Origin: an uncultured Collinsella sp. | Lineage (GTDB): Bacteria; Actinomycetota; Coriobacteriia; Coriobacteriales; Coriobacteriaceae | Assembly (NCBI GenBank): GCA_902478995.1 | Contig: CABSNF010000087.1 | Location: 1-7,349 of the forward strand | Direction: 5' to 3' | Length of the DNA stretch: 7,349 nucleotides | In this document: positions 1 to 5,766 of the stretch, in pieces | Layout: every line of letters starts with the position of its first letter | How positions within the stretch are numbered: the stretch's first letter is position 1 | Notes under the pieces: model-generated | Databases searched by the model: none | The model's input: only the letters and a program-made list of their open reading frames with translations | What the model was told of the DNA's origin: nothing | Made by a program: the position numbers and the translations under genes

Positions 1-2
1 CG

Positions 3-99
3 GAGAGGCGCAGCGATGCGCTCGGTGGCCGCACGCCGGCCGAGTTTCGCGCCGCACTCCAAACCGGACCTGATGGTCCAACTTTTTGTCCGCAGTCCC
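3..99 (+). pseudogene. Probable C-terminal remnant and right end of an IS3-family insertion sequence
   Basis: Reading from base 3 on the plus strand gives ERRSDALGGRTPAEFRAAL. This resembles the extreme C-terminus of IS3-family (rve-type) transposases, where an RxxxxLGxxTPAEFR-like motif closes the integrase core domain. Just after it, bases 75-99 contain TCCAACTTTTTG followed by CAGTCCC. From memory this is like the terminal inverted repeats of IS150-group IS3 elements. The frame has no stop before 317, where it runs antisense through the peptidase gene, so either the transposase end is degenerate or the true reading frame shifts. Everything upstream lies outside the window. The neighbouring peptidase stop codon (104-102) lies immediately beyond the supposed IS end and appears intact. 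The peptide is short, so this is a tentative call. Confidence 0.4.
66..88 (+). terminator. Small hairpin followed by a T-run, possible plus-strand terminator
   Basis: GGACC (66-70) and GGTCC (75-79) pair around a 4-base loop, and AACTTTTTG follows on the plus strand. This could end transcription of the IS-like gene entering from the left. The stem is only 5 bp and two A bases separate it from the T-run, so it is weak. It also overlaps the presumed IS terminal repeat, which may by itself explain the sequence. On the minus strand, downstream of the peptidase gene, the hairpin has no T-tract. Confidence 0.3.
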
Positions 100-101
100 T
101 T

Positions 102-1517
102 CTAAAGCGTATGGATCAGGGCGACGAGGAAGCGGACACCCTGGAGGTAGGCGCGGCGGGTAATGCGCTCGTTGGTGCCGTGGACGCCGCGATCGCACTC
201 GTCATCGTCGACCACAAAGGCCGAGAAGCGAATGCACTCGGAGCAAATGCGCTGGTAGTTGGCAGCGTCGGTCGCGCCGATCACGGTCGAGGGGACAATC
301 GCCAACGGCTCGGATGATCCGTTTTCCTCCGTCCCCTTTGGATCACGGAAATAGCGGGCGGCGATGGAGCGAACCGCCTCGAGTCCCGGTCCGCCGATGC
401 GCGGAGACGGCGAGGGTTCGGAGCTGCCGGGGCCGAGCTCGACCTCGACACGGTCGGCGAGCCCCGCCTCGGCAACGGCGACGCGGCAGCGGGCCACGAC
501 ATCGGCCACGCTCGTGCCCTCGAGCATACGGAAATTGATATTGGCCCACATATCCTGCGGCATTACGTTGGCACCGGTGCTGCCACCCTCGACCTGCGTG
601 GGCGCGCAGGTGGTGGTCACGAGCGGATAGAGCTTCTTGCTGGCGAGGCAATCGCGGACAATGGCGCCCCCGTTGGCGGCAATTTCATCGGCCGTGTAAA
701 GCCCCAGCTCGACGAGCTGTGCGGCAAGCAGGTCCGTGACGCGCGTCGGCCACTCGATATCGCAGATTGCGGTGATGGCACGGCTAAGCACCTCGAGCGA
801 CGTGCCGCCGTAGGGGTTGGAAGAATGTCCACCCGCGCTCTTTGTCTTGAGCACAATGTCGGCATAGCCCTTCTCCGCGAGGTCGGCGTGCATGAGCCAA
901 CCCTCGCCCGCGCTGTACTCGGCAGCCGGAACGATGCGGTAGTCGCCCTCGTCGATCAGGTACTCAAGCTCAATGCCGCGCTCCTCGAGCACGCGGCCGA
1001 TGGCGTCTGCGCCGTACTGCGTAGTCTCCTCGTCCTGGCCAAAGGCCAGGAGCAGCGTGCGCTCGTGCTGCCAACCGTGCGCCAGCGCATACTCGACAGC
1101 CTCGAGAATGCCTGCGACCTGGTCTTTCATATCGATGGCGCCGCGGCCCCAGATGTAGGTGTCGTCCACGTGCCCGCTAAAGGGGGCGTGCGTCCAGTCG
1201 GCCTCGGTACCCGGCACCACGGGAACCACGTCCATGTGACCCATGAGCACAACGGGCTTGAGCGCAGGGTCGGAGCCGGAAAGCGTCACCAGCAACGAAT
1301 GATCGATGAGCTCGGCCTTACCCGCCGCAAATACGTACGGCCAGGCCTGCTGCATATACGCGCGCAGGTCGTCGAACGGCCGCCAATCCACCGCCTCGGC
1401 ATCCATGCTCGAGACGGTCGGAAACGACAGCACACGGCCCAGGCGCTCGCATGCGCCGGCCTTGTCCAAATCGGCAAAATCGTCCTCATGCGCAAAGAAG
1501 CGCCAAACCTCGGCCAT
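102..1517 (-). CDS. M20 family metallopeptidase, carboxypeptidase S/PM20D1-like
   Basis: The 471-residue protein is a cytoplasmic zinc-dependent hydrolase with no signal peptide. The M20 pattern is complete: GHMDVVP supplies metal ligands H94 and D96, GRGAIDMK supplies the bridging D129, FGQDEET supplies the catalytic glutamate (E163) with E164, IDEGD supplies D189, and VHGTNE supplies H446. The AGGHSSNP segment near 228-235 (H231) matches the dimerisation-domain histidine region. The FG-x-DEE and DEGD spellings and the length resemble eukaryotic carboxypeptidase S and PM20D1 more than DapE or ArgE. The likely reaction is hydrolysis of a dipeptide or N-acyl amino acid; the substrate is unknown. 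I chose the ATG at 1517 because AAAGGA sits just upstream, and the in-frame upstream ATG at 1571 has an implausible extension. The gene follows the transporter ATPase after 72 bases and is probably the last gene of that operon. Confidence 0.9.
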   Translation of the reverse strand: MAEVWRFFAHEDDFADLDKAGACERLGRVLSFPTVSSMDAEAVDWRPFDDLRAYMQQAWPYVFAAGKAELIDHSLLVTLSGSDPALKPVVLMGHMDVVPVVPGTEADWTHAPFSGHVDDTYIWGRGAIDMKDQVAGILEAVEYALAHGWQHERTLLLAFGQDEETTQYGADAIGRVLEERGIELEYLIDEGDYRIVPAAEYSAGEGWLMHADLAEKGYADIVLKTKSAGGHSSNPYGGTSLEVLSRAITAICDIEWPTRVTDLLAAQLVELGLYTADEIAANGGAIVRDCLASKKLYPLVTTTCAPTQVEGGSTGANVMPQDMWANINFRMLEGTSVADVVARCRVAVAEAGLADRVEVELGPGSSEPSPSPRIGGPGLEAVRSIAARYFRDPKGTEENGSSEPLAIVPSTVIGATDAANYQRICSECIRFSAFVVDDDECDRGVHGTNERITRRAYLQGVRFLVALIHTL

Positions 1518-1541
1518 GACATCCTTTCGATTGTGATGACG

Positions 1542-1566
1542 AGGGCCGCCCCACCGGAGCGGCCCT
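1542..1566 (-). other. GC-rich stem-loop between ATPase and peptidase genes
   Basis: AGGGCCGC (1542-1549) and GCGGCCCT (1559-1566) form a perfect 8-bp stem with a 9-base loop. It lies in the 72-base gap after the ATPase stop. On the transcribed minus strand the stem is followed by CGTCATCAC rather than a U-tract, so it is not a standard Rho-independent terminator. It could lower expression of the peptidase relative to the transporter, or protect mRNA ends after processing. Those roles are inference. Confidence 0.5.
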
Positions 1567-1589
1567 GCCACGCAAACATTTGCGGTTGG

Positions 1590-2375
1590 TTATTTGTCCT
1601 CGAGATAACGCGAGAGAAACTCGCGGGTGCGCTGGTGCTTGGGGTTGCCGAAGAGCTCGGCCGGCGCAGCGTCCTCGAGGACCACGCCCTTGTCCATAAA
1701 GACCACGCGATCGGACACGGTGCGGGCAAAGGCCATCTCGTGCGTGACGACGACCATGGTCATGCCGTCGGCAGCGAGCTTGCGCATGACCTCGAGCACC
1801 TCTCCCACGATCTCGGGGTCGAGCGCGGAGGTCGGCTCGTCGAACAGCATGATCTGCGGATTCATGCACAGGGCACGAGCGATGGCCACGCGCTGTTTTT
1901 GACCACCGGACAGGCGGCCCACGGCGGCGTGCGCGAACTTTTCGAGTCCCACGCTCGTCAGATGCTCCATCGCAATTTTTTCAGCCTCGGCCTTGCTCAT
2001 CTTTTTGAGCGTGACGGGCGCAAGCGTGCAGTTGTCGAGCACATCCATGTTGTTGAACAGGTTAAAGCCCTGGAACACCATACCGATGTCCTCACGCAGT
2101 TTGTTAATGTTGCAGCGCTCGGCCGTAAGGTCCTGGCCGTGGAACCAGATGTGGCCCGCGTCCGGGGTCTCGAGCAGGTTGAGGCAGCGCAGGAAGGTCG
2201 ACTTGCCCGAGCCCGAGGCGCCGATAATGGTGACGACCTCGCCTGATTTAACGGACAGGTCGATGCCCTTGAGCACCTCGAGCGAGCCGAAGCTTTTGCG
2301 CAGGCCCTCGACGCGGATGAGCGGCTCATTGGTCTGTGCGGCGGCCGCAACGCCGGTAGTGGCGGTATCTGCCAT
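1590..2375 (-). CDS. Polar amino acid ABC transporter ATP-binding protein (GlnQ/HisP family)
   Basis: This 261-residue protein is the ATPase that drives amino acid uptake, at the cytoplasmic face of the permease. All ABC motifs are present in order: Walker A GASGSGKST (52-60), Q-loop glutamine 102 in VFQGFNLF, signature LSGGQ (155-159), Walker B IMLFDE (175-180) followed by the D-loop SALD, and H-loop histidine 212 in VVVTHEMAFA. Length and the VFQGFNLF and FDEPTSALDPE spellings are typical of the polar amino acid (PAAT) subfamily. The ATG at 2375 is chosen because GAGGAG lies 7 bases upstream. The longer in-frame start at 2450 would overlap the permease gene and adds a non-family N-terminus. 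The gene follows the permease stop by 22 bases. The exact substrate cannot be read from the ATPase. Confidence 0.95.
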   Translation of the reverse strand: MADTATTGVAAAAQTNEPLIRVEGLRKSFGSLEVLKGIDLSVKSGEVVTIIGASGSGKSTFLRCLNLLETPDAGHIWFHGQDLTAERCNINKLREDIGMVFQGFNLFNNMDVLDNCTLAPVTLKKMSKAEAEKIAMEHLTSVGLEKFAHAAVGRLSGGQKQRVAIARALCMNPQIMLFDEPTSALDPEIVGEVLEVMRKLAADGMTMVVVTHEMAFARTVSDRVVFMDKGVVLEDAAPAELFGNPKHQRTREFLSRYLEDK

Positions 2376-2382
2376 GATGATT

Positions 2383-2388
2383 CTCCTC
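2383..2388 (-). promoter_or_regulatory. Ribosome binding site of the ATPase gene
   Basis: GAGGAG on the minus strand lies 7 bases before the ATG at 2375. It decides the start over the upstream in-frame ATG at 2450. Confidence 0.8.
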
Positions 2389-2397
2389 GTCTTGAGC

Positions 2398-3546
2398 CTA
2401 GTTGGAGCTGGGCAACGTGGCCGGAGCCTCGGCACCAAGTTTTTTGCCAAAGGCTTCGAGCAGGCGGCTCGCCACGAGCGTCAGGATCAGGTAGACCACG
2501 AGCGCCACGCAGTAGACCTCCATCTGGCGGTAGTACACGCCGGCGACGGTGGTGGTGGCGTACATGAGGTCGAACACGCCGATGACCGAGAGCACCGACG
2601 AGTCCTTGATGTTGATGATGAGCTCGTTGGTGAGCGCCGGAATCGCGTTTTTAATGCCCTGGGGGAACACGACTTTGCGCATGGCTTGCCACTGCGAAAG
2701 ACCCAGCGAGCGCGCTGCCTCGGCCTGGCCGGGGTCGATGGACTCGATGCCGCCGCGCAGGACCTCCATCATGTAGGCGGTGGAGTTGAGCGAGATGGTG
2801 ACGAGGCCGGCGGTGAAGGTACTCCAGATCTGGTTGGCCTGGGCGGTCTCGAAGCCCATGCCGCGCAAAACGGTGAAACCCGCGTAATAGATGAGCAGGC
2901 CCTGGACCATCATGGGCGTGCCGCGCACGATGGTGGAGTAGATGGTCGCAAAGCCGCGGCCAATGCTCTTAAAGAAGCGCACCAGGTCGTTGTCCACGCG
3001 ATCGAAGGTCTGAATACGCAGGAACACAAAGAGCAACGCCAGGAAGAATGCGATGACGGTGCCGAAGGTGGCAAGCGCGATGGTGATCTCGATGCCGCGG
3101 ATAAAGAAGTCCCCGCTCTTGTAGGTCATGTAGACCAGGCTCGACAAAAAGTCGCTGGGGTTGGAATCCGAGACAATGCTCACCTGCACCAGGTCGATAA
3201 ACGACATGACGCAGCGGTCCACGAAAAAGATCGCCGCGATGGCGACCACGACATAGCTGCCCAGGCGCACGCCGCGACGGAAGCGCTCGGAAGCAAACGG
3301 CGACGTTTCGCGATAGTCACTCCAGTGCATGAGCTTGGTGACCAGCGCCGCCGTCGACACGACGAGCCAGGCCCACAGGATCGCCCAAAGGCAATCTTGG
3401 AACACGCCCGTGGGGGCCAAGAAGCTCAGCGGCGTGGGGTTGCGCTGGCTAAACGCCAGGCCGAGCGCCGCGATAACGCTCGTGCCTAGGTATACATAAC
3501 GGTGGTCGGCCTTGATAAAGGAGGCCAGGCGATTGATGGTTTTCAT
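2398..3546 (-). CDS. Amino acid ABC transporter permease with long N-terminal membrane extension
   Basis: The 382-residue protein is the membrane channel of the adjacent amino acid importer. The C-terminal part, from about residue 148, is a standard His/Glu/Gln permease domain: RGIEITIALATFG at its start, RGTPMMVQ (208-215), and the EAA loop beginning at E276 (EAARSLGLSQWQAM, then FPQG at 294-297), which contacts the ATPase. Family members are usually about 210-250 residues. This one carries roughly 145 extra N-terminal residues with three likely membrane segments (about 19-33, 48-70 and 96-118), then a polar stretch rich in S and D (about 124-135). Long N-termini occur in some actinobacterial and Firmicute permeases, but I cannot assign this one a role. 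Only one permease is present, so it presumably forms a homodimer. The start at 3546 follows GGAGG by 4 bases. Confidence 0.92.
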   Translation of the reverse strand: MKTINRLASFIKADHRYVYLGTSVIAALGLAFSQRNPTPLSFLAPTGVFQDCLWAILWAWLVVSTAALVTKLMHWSDYRETSPFASERFRRGVRLGSYVVVAIAAIFFVDRCVMSFIDLVQVSIVSDSNPSDFLSSLVYMTYKSGDFFIRGIEITIALATFGTVIAFFLALLFVFLRIQTFDRVDNDLVRFFKSIGRGFATIYSTIVRGTPMMVQGLLIYYAGFTVLRGMGFETAQANQIWSTFTAGLVTISLNSTAYMMEVLRGGIESIDPGQAEAARSLGLSQWQAMRKVVFPQGIKNAIPALTNELIINIKDSSVLSVIGVFDLMYATTTVAGVYYRQMEVYCVALVVYLILTLVASRLLEAFGKKLGAEAPATLPSSN

Positions 3547-3558
3547 GCTGCCTCCCTA
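3547..3558 (-). promoter_or_regulatory. Stop codon abutting the permease ribosome binding site (translational coupling)
   Basis: On the minus strand the junction reads TAGGGAGGCAGCATG. The TAG ending the binding-protein gene (3558-3556) directly touches the GGAGG (3555-3551) that serves the permease start at 3546. Ribosomes finishing the first gene would cover the next initiation site, which favours coupled translation. Confidence 0.7.
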
Positions 3559-4482
3559 TGCCGGCTGACGGTCGAGGCACGCGTCCCACATTTGGTCGCG
3601 CTCCTCTTGGCTAATGCCCTTGAGTGTCTTGTCGATGAGCTTAAGGAGCTTGTCCGAACCCTTGCGGCAGCCGACGTTTGCCGCGACCTCCTGCTTAAAG
3701 CCCTCGCCCTCGGCAAAATGAATGGGGACGATGCCCGGGTTTTGGGCCATATAGCCCTTCTCGTTCTCGGTGTTATAGGTCACGGCGTCGCACGTGCCCT
3801 GCAGCAGGTTCGAAAACACCGTGGGAACCGAATCGACCGGGTTCTTGTGGACAACGCCCGGAATCTCGTCGATGACGGTATCGAGCATGGTGTCCTTTTG
3901 GCCGAGCACCGTAGCGCCGCTAAAGTCGCTGAGCTTGGTCGCGTTTTGGTAGGGCGAGCCCTCTTTTACGAACAGGCCAAAGTAACCGATAAAGTACGGA
4001 TCGGAGAAGCCGACAGACTCCTCGCGCTCGGGCGTGGCGCTCATGCCGGCGATGATGAGGTCGATCTGGCCGTTGTTGAGCGAGTCGATAAGGCCCGAGA
4101 AGCTCTGCTTGACGGCAACGGGCTCGCCGCCGAGGGCCTTGCAGACGATCTTGGCGATCTGCACGTCGTAACCATCGGCATAGGCGCCCTGCACGTTGTC
4201 GATGGGGATGGTGTACTCGCTGGCTTCGGAGACCTGCCAGTTGTACGGGGCGTAGGCCGCCTCCATGCCAATGCGGATCTTATCCTTGCCGATAACGGAA
4301 TCGGACAGGTCGTCGCGACCGCCACCCGTCGTGGGCTGAACTACTTCCAGCGTGGAGGGGCGCTGGCAACCGGCAAGTGCGCCGGCGACGACAGTAGCGC
4401 TCGCAGCGAGAGCGCTACCCAAAAAGATGCGACGGCTGCATACCGGCTGTGGATGCGCGTCGCGTTGATGGGGAGAATGCAT
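3556..4482 (-). CDS. Amino acid ABC transporter substrate-binding lipoprotein, Tat-type signal
   Basis: The 308-residue protein is the extracytoplasmic receptor of the importer, anchored by lipid. The N-terminus has a twin-arginine signal (SRRIFLG, R17 and R18), a hydrophobic stretch, and the lipobox LAGC with the modified cysteine at 39. The mature part is a family 3 solute-binding protein: IRIGMEAAYAPYNW (69-82), GYDVQIAKIV near 104-113 (the family signature, with Q where D/E is usual), and GMSATPER (146-153), whose R153 normally binds the substrate carboxylate, followed by FSDPYF (159-164). The start at 4482 is chosen because GGGAAGG lies 6 bases upstream and the Tat signal then begins properly. 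An in-frame ATG at 4569 would add 29 residues before it. It is the first gene of the operon. A polar amino acid, cystine or similar ligand is likely; which one is unknown. Confidence 0.93.
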   Translation of the reverse strand: MHSPHQRDAHPQPVCSRRIFLGSALAASATVVAGALAGCQRPSTLEVVQPTTGGGRDDLSDSVIGKDKIRIGMEAAYAPYNWQVSEASEYTIPIDNVQGAYADGYDVQIAKIVCKALGGEPVAVKQSFSGLIDSLNNGQIDLIIAGMSATPEREESVGFSDPYFIGYFGLFVKEGSPYQNATKLSDFSGATVLGQKDTMLDTVIDEIPGVVHKNPVDSVPTVFSNLLQGTCDAVTYNTENEKGYMAQNPGIVPIHFAEGEGFKQEVAANVGCRKGSDKLLKLIDKTLKGISQEERDQMWDACLDRQPA

Positions 4483-4488
4483 AATCTG

Positions 4489-4495
4489 CCTTCCC
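4489..4495 (-). promoter_or_regulatory. Ribosome binding site of the substrate-binding protein gene
   Basis: GGGAAGG on the minus strand ends 6 bases before the ATG at 4482. It supports this start over the ATG at 4569. Confidence 0.7.
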
Positions 4496-4549
4496 TGTTG
4501 AATCGTATGCTGACGACTTAACAGGATACCGCTCAGCGCTACCTCCAGC

Positions 4550-4576
4550 AAATGCATATATAAATGCATATATGCA
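4550..4576 (-). promoter_or_regulatory. AT-rich tandem repeat in the operon promoter region
   Basis: The 12-base unit AAATGCATATAT occurs twice head to tail (4550-4561 and 4562-4573) and is followed by GCA. This gives three ATGCAT-like half-sites spaced 12 bases apart, plus a perfect palindrome TGCATATATGCA at 4565-4576. It lies about 70-95 bases upstream of the binding-protein start, where a promoter is expected. TATATA on the minus strand could act as a -10 element, but I see no convincing -35. The regular half-sites suggest a regulator binding site, perhaps one responding to amino acid supply. The regulator is not identifiable from the sequence. Confidence 0.45.
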
Positions 4577-4600
4577 AGTTTACGAACTGAAAACGATTGG

Positions 4601-4656
4601 TAGTCGTTGGGGACGTTCTTAAACGACTAGTCAAACAAGAACGTCCCCAACGACTA
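4601..4656. repeat. Long perfect inverted repeat with 20-bp arms
   Basis: TAGTCGTTGGGGACGTTCTT (4601-4620) is the exact reverse complement of 4637-4656. The 16-base spacer contains a further palindrome, GACTAGTC (4625-4632), and repeats the motif AACGACTAG that also occurs at 4649-4657. It lies between the terminator of the downstream-pointing epimerase gene and the promoter region of the transporter operon. No open reading frame covers it. It may be a dispersed intergenic palindrome or a small non-autonomous element. Neither strand has a clear T-tract after the second arm, so a terminator role is unlikely. Confidence 0.85.
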
Positions 4657-4662
4657 GGCATG

Positions 4663-4704
4663 AAAAAGGCAAGGCATAAACCTTCTGGTCATGCCTTGCC
4701 TTTT
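4663..4704 (-). terminator. Rho-independent terminator of the aldose 1-epimerase gene
   Basis: AAAAGGCAAGGCAT (4664-4677) pairs perfectly with ATGCCTTGCCTTTT (4691-4704) around a 13-base loop. On the minus strand the second arm ends in TTTTT. The hairpin begins 55 bases beyond the epimerase stop codon. The A-run on the other arm makes it usable from the plus strand too, but there is no plus-strand gene upstream. Confidence 0.85.
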
Positions 4705-4759
4705 GAATGACAAATTATCGCTCTGGACGACGCGCAGCATCGACCGAGCGGCGGAACCT

Positions 4760-5653
4760 CTAGAGCAAGGTAACGCTAAAACTGCGCTTGTCCGTCTCGC
4801 CCGGGGCCAGGGTGATGGTGTTGACCTTGTGCTCAAAGACATCGTCCTCGGTGTCCATGGTGGTATGACCGGTCCAGGGCTCGAGCGCCACAAACGGAGC
4901 GTCGTTGGCGGCAGACCACACGCCAATGTACTTAAAGCCCTCAAAGTCGATCTTGACGCCGTGGCCCGACTTGCGGCCGCGCAGCGCGAGCGTGGAGCCC
5001 GGAGTATCGGTGAACATGATGGCATCGTTATCGAAGCTGCGGTGCGTGATGGGCAGCACGTCCGAGTTATTGGGAGCCTTGTAGCTGCCCTCGAACGTCA
5101 TAAGACCGTCGGGCGTGATGATAGGAGCCTCGTTAGTCCAAGCCTCGGTAAACGCCAGCTCGTAATCCTCGAACGCCTCGTCCTCGGCACCGGGGGCGGG
5201 CACGTTAAATGCGGGGTGGCCGCCCACCGAGAACGGCAGGTCCACGTCGCCGGTATTGGTGACGGCAAAGGTCTGCGTGAGGGTGGCGTCGCCGGTCAGG
5301 GCATAGGTCATGTTGAGCTTAAAGTGGAACGGAAAGGCCTTGAGCGACTCGGACGTGTCGGTGATCTCGTACGTTACCGAGGAGCCGTCCTCCGAAACCT
5401 CGACCAGCTTGTGCTCGACGATGCGCGCGAGTCCGTGGCGCGGCATCTCGCAGGTGCCGGCCGCAGACGTTGCCGTGTTGTTGCGCAGCGAACCCACAAT
5501 GGGGAACAGGATGGGCGCATGCTTGCCCCAAAAGGCGGGGTCGCCCTGCCACAGATACTCGTTGCCGTTGAGAGCAAGGCTCGTGAGCTGGGCGCCCATG
5601 GAATCGATGGCCGCGGTGAGGCCGCCGCGCTTGATGGTAGTGACGGTAGACAT
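4760..5653 (-). CDS. Aldose 1-epimerase family protein, LacX-like
   Basis: The 297-residue cytoplasmic protein belongs to the galactose mutarotase superfamily, which interconverts alpha and beta anomers of hexoses. Features seen: LFPIVGSL (49-56), MPRHGLAR (70-77, with R72 and H73 in the active site), VGGHPAFN (143-150, catalytic H146), SFDNDAIMF (206-214, D210) and LEPWTG (257-262, E258 as the likely general base). The RHG/GGHPAF/EPWTG set is that of the LacX subgroup rather than classical GalM. It could act on galactose, a phosphosugar or another aldose; the subgroup's substrates are poorly defined. The ATG at 5653 has GGAGG 7 bases upstream, which rules out the longer ATG at 5677. It is followed by a strong terminator, so it ends its transcript. 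Confidence 0.9.
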   Translation of the reverse strand: MSTVTTIKRGGLTAAIDSMGAQLTSLALNGNEYLWQGDPAFWGKHAPILFPIVGSLRNNTATSAAGTCEMPRHGLARIVEHKLVEVSEDGSSVTYEITDTSESLKAFPFHFKLNMTYALTGDATLTQTFAVTNTGDVDLPFSVGGHPAFNVPAPGAEDEAFEDYELAFTEAWTNEAPIITPDGLMTFEGSYKAPNNSDVLPITHRSFDNDAIMFTDTPGSTLALRGRKSGHGVKIDFEGFKYIGVWSAANDAPFVALEPWTGHTTMDTEDDVFEHKVNTITLAPGETDKRSFSVTLL

Positions 5654-5660
5654 GCTACTT

Positions 5661-5665
5661 CCTCC
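5661..5665 (-). promoter_or_regulatory. Ribosome binding site of the aldose 1-epimerase gene
   Basis: GGAGG on the minus strand lies 7 bases before the ATG at 5653 and decides that start over the one at 5677. Confidence 0.8.
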
Positions 5666-5673
5666 AAAAGTAA

Positions 5674-5696
5674 ACAATAGTGTCGAGGGCTATTGT
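5674..5696 (-). promoter_or_regulatory. Inverted repeat upstream of the epimerase gene, possible operator
   Basis: ACAATAG (5674-5680) and CTATTGT (5690-5696) are perfect 7-bp arms around a 9-base spacer. They sit just upstream of the ribosome binding site in a 113-base gap. The shape fits a repressor operator or a short 5' UTR hairpin. No clear -10/-35 pair or terminator was found in the gap, so readthrough from the membrane-protein gene is also possible. Confidence 0.35.
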
Positions 5697-5766
5697 CCCA
5701 CTCTTGGCGGCGGGACGGGACGGCAGGCGATTGTTGAGTAGCCATAGCGGAATGAGCGGCGAGCGC

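Noticed and set aside
825..3489. Two long plus-strand open frames (825-2246 and 1993-3489) opposite the transporter and peptidase genes
   Set aside because: They are antisense to genes with complete family motifs. Their sequences are rich in H, R, D and G with no recognisable domains, as expected of shadow frames in GC-rich DNA.
4483..4569. Longer start for the binding protein at the ATG at 4569
   Set aside because: It would bury the Tat signal 29 residues inside the protein, and GGGAAGG correctly spaced before 4482 supports the shorter form.
4550..4656. CRISPR-like or attachment-site interpretation of the repeats
   Set aside because: The 12-bp repeats are directly tandem without spacers, and the large repeat is a single inverted pair; no cas, integrase or tRNA gene is present.
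4483..4759. T-box or amino acid riboswitch leader for the importer operon
   Set aside because: I found no T-box core motif and no recognisable riboswitch layout; the region is taken up by a terminator, a palindrome and a short AT-rich promoter-like stretch.
3502..5680. Plus-strand open frames 3502-4521 and 4691-5680
   Set aside because: They mirror the binding-protein and epimerase genes on the opposite strand and lack ribosome sites or domain motifs.
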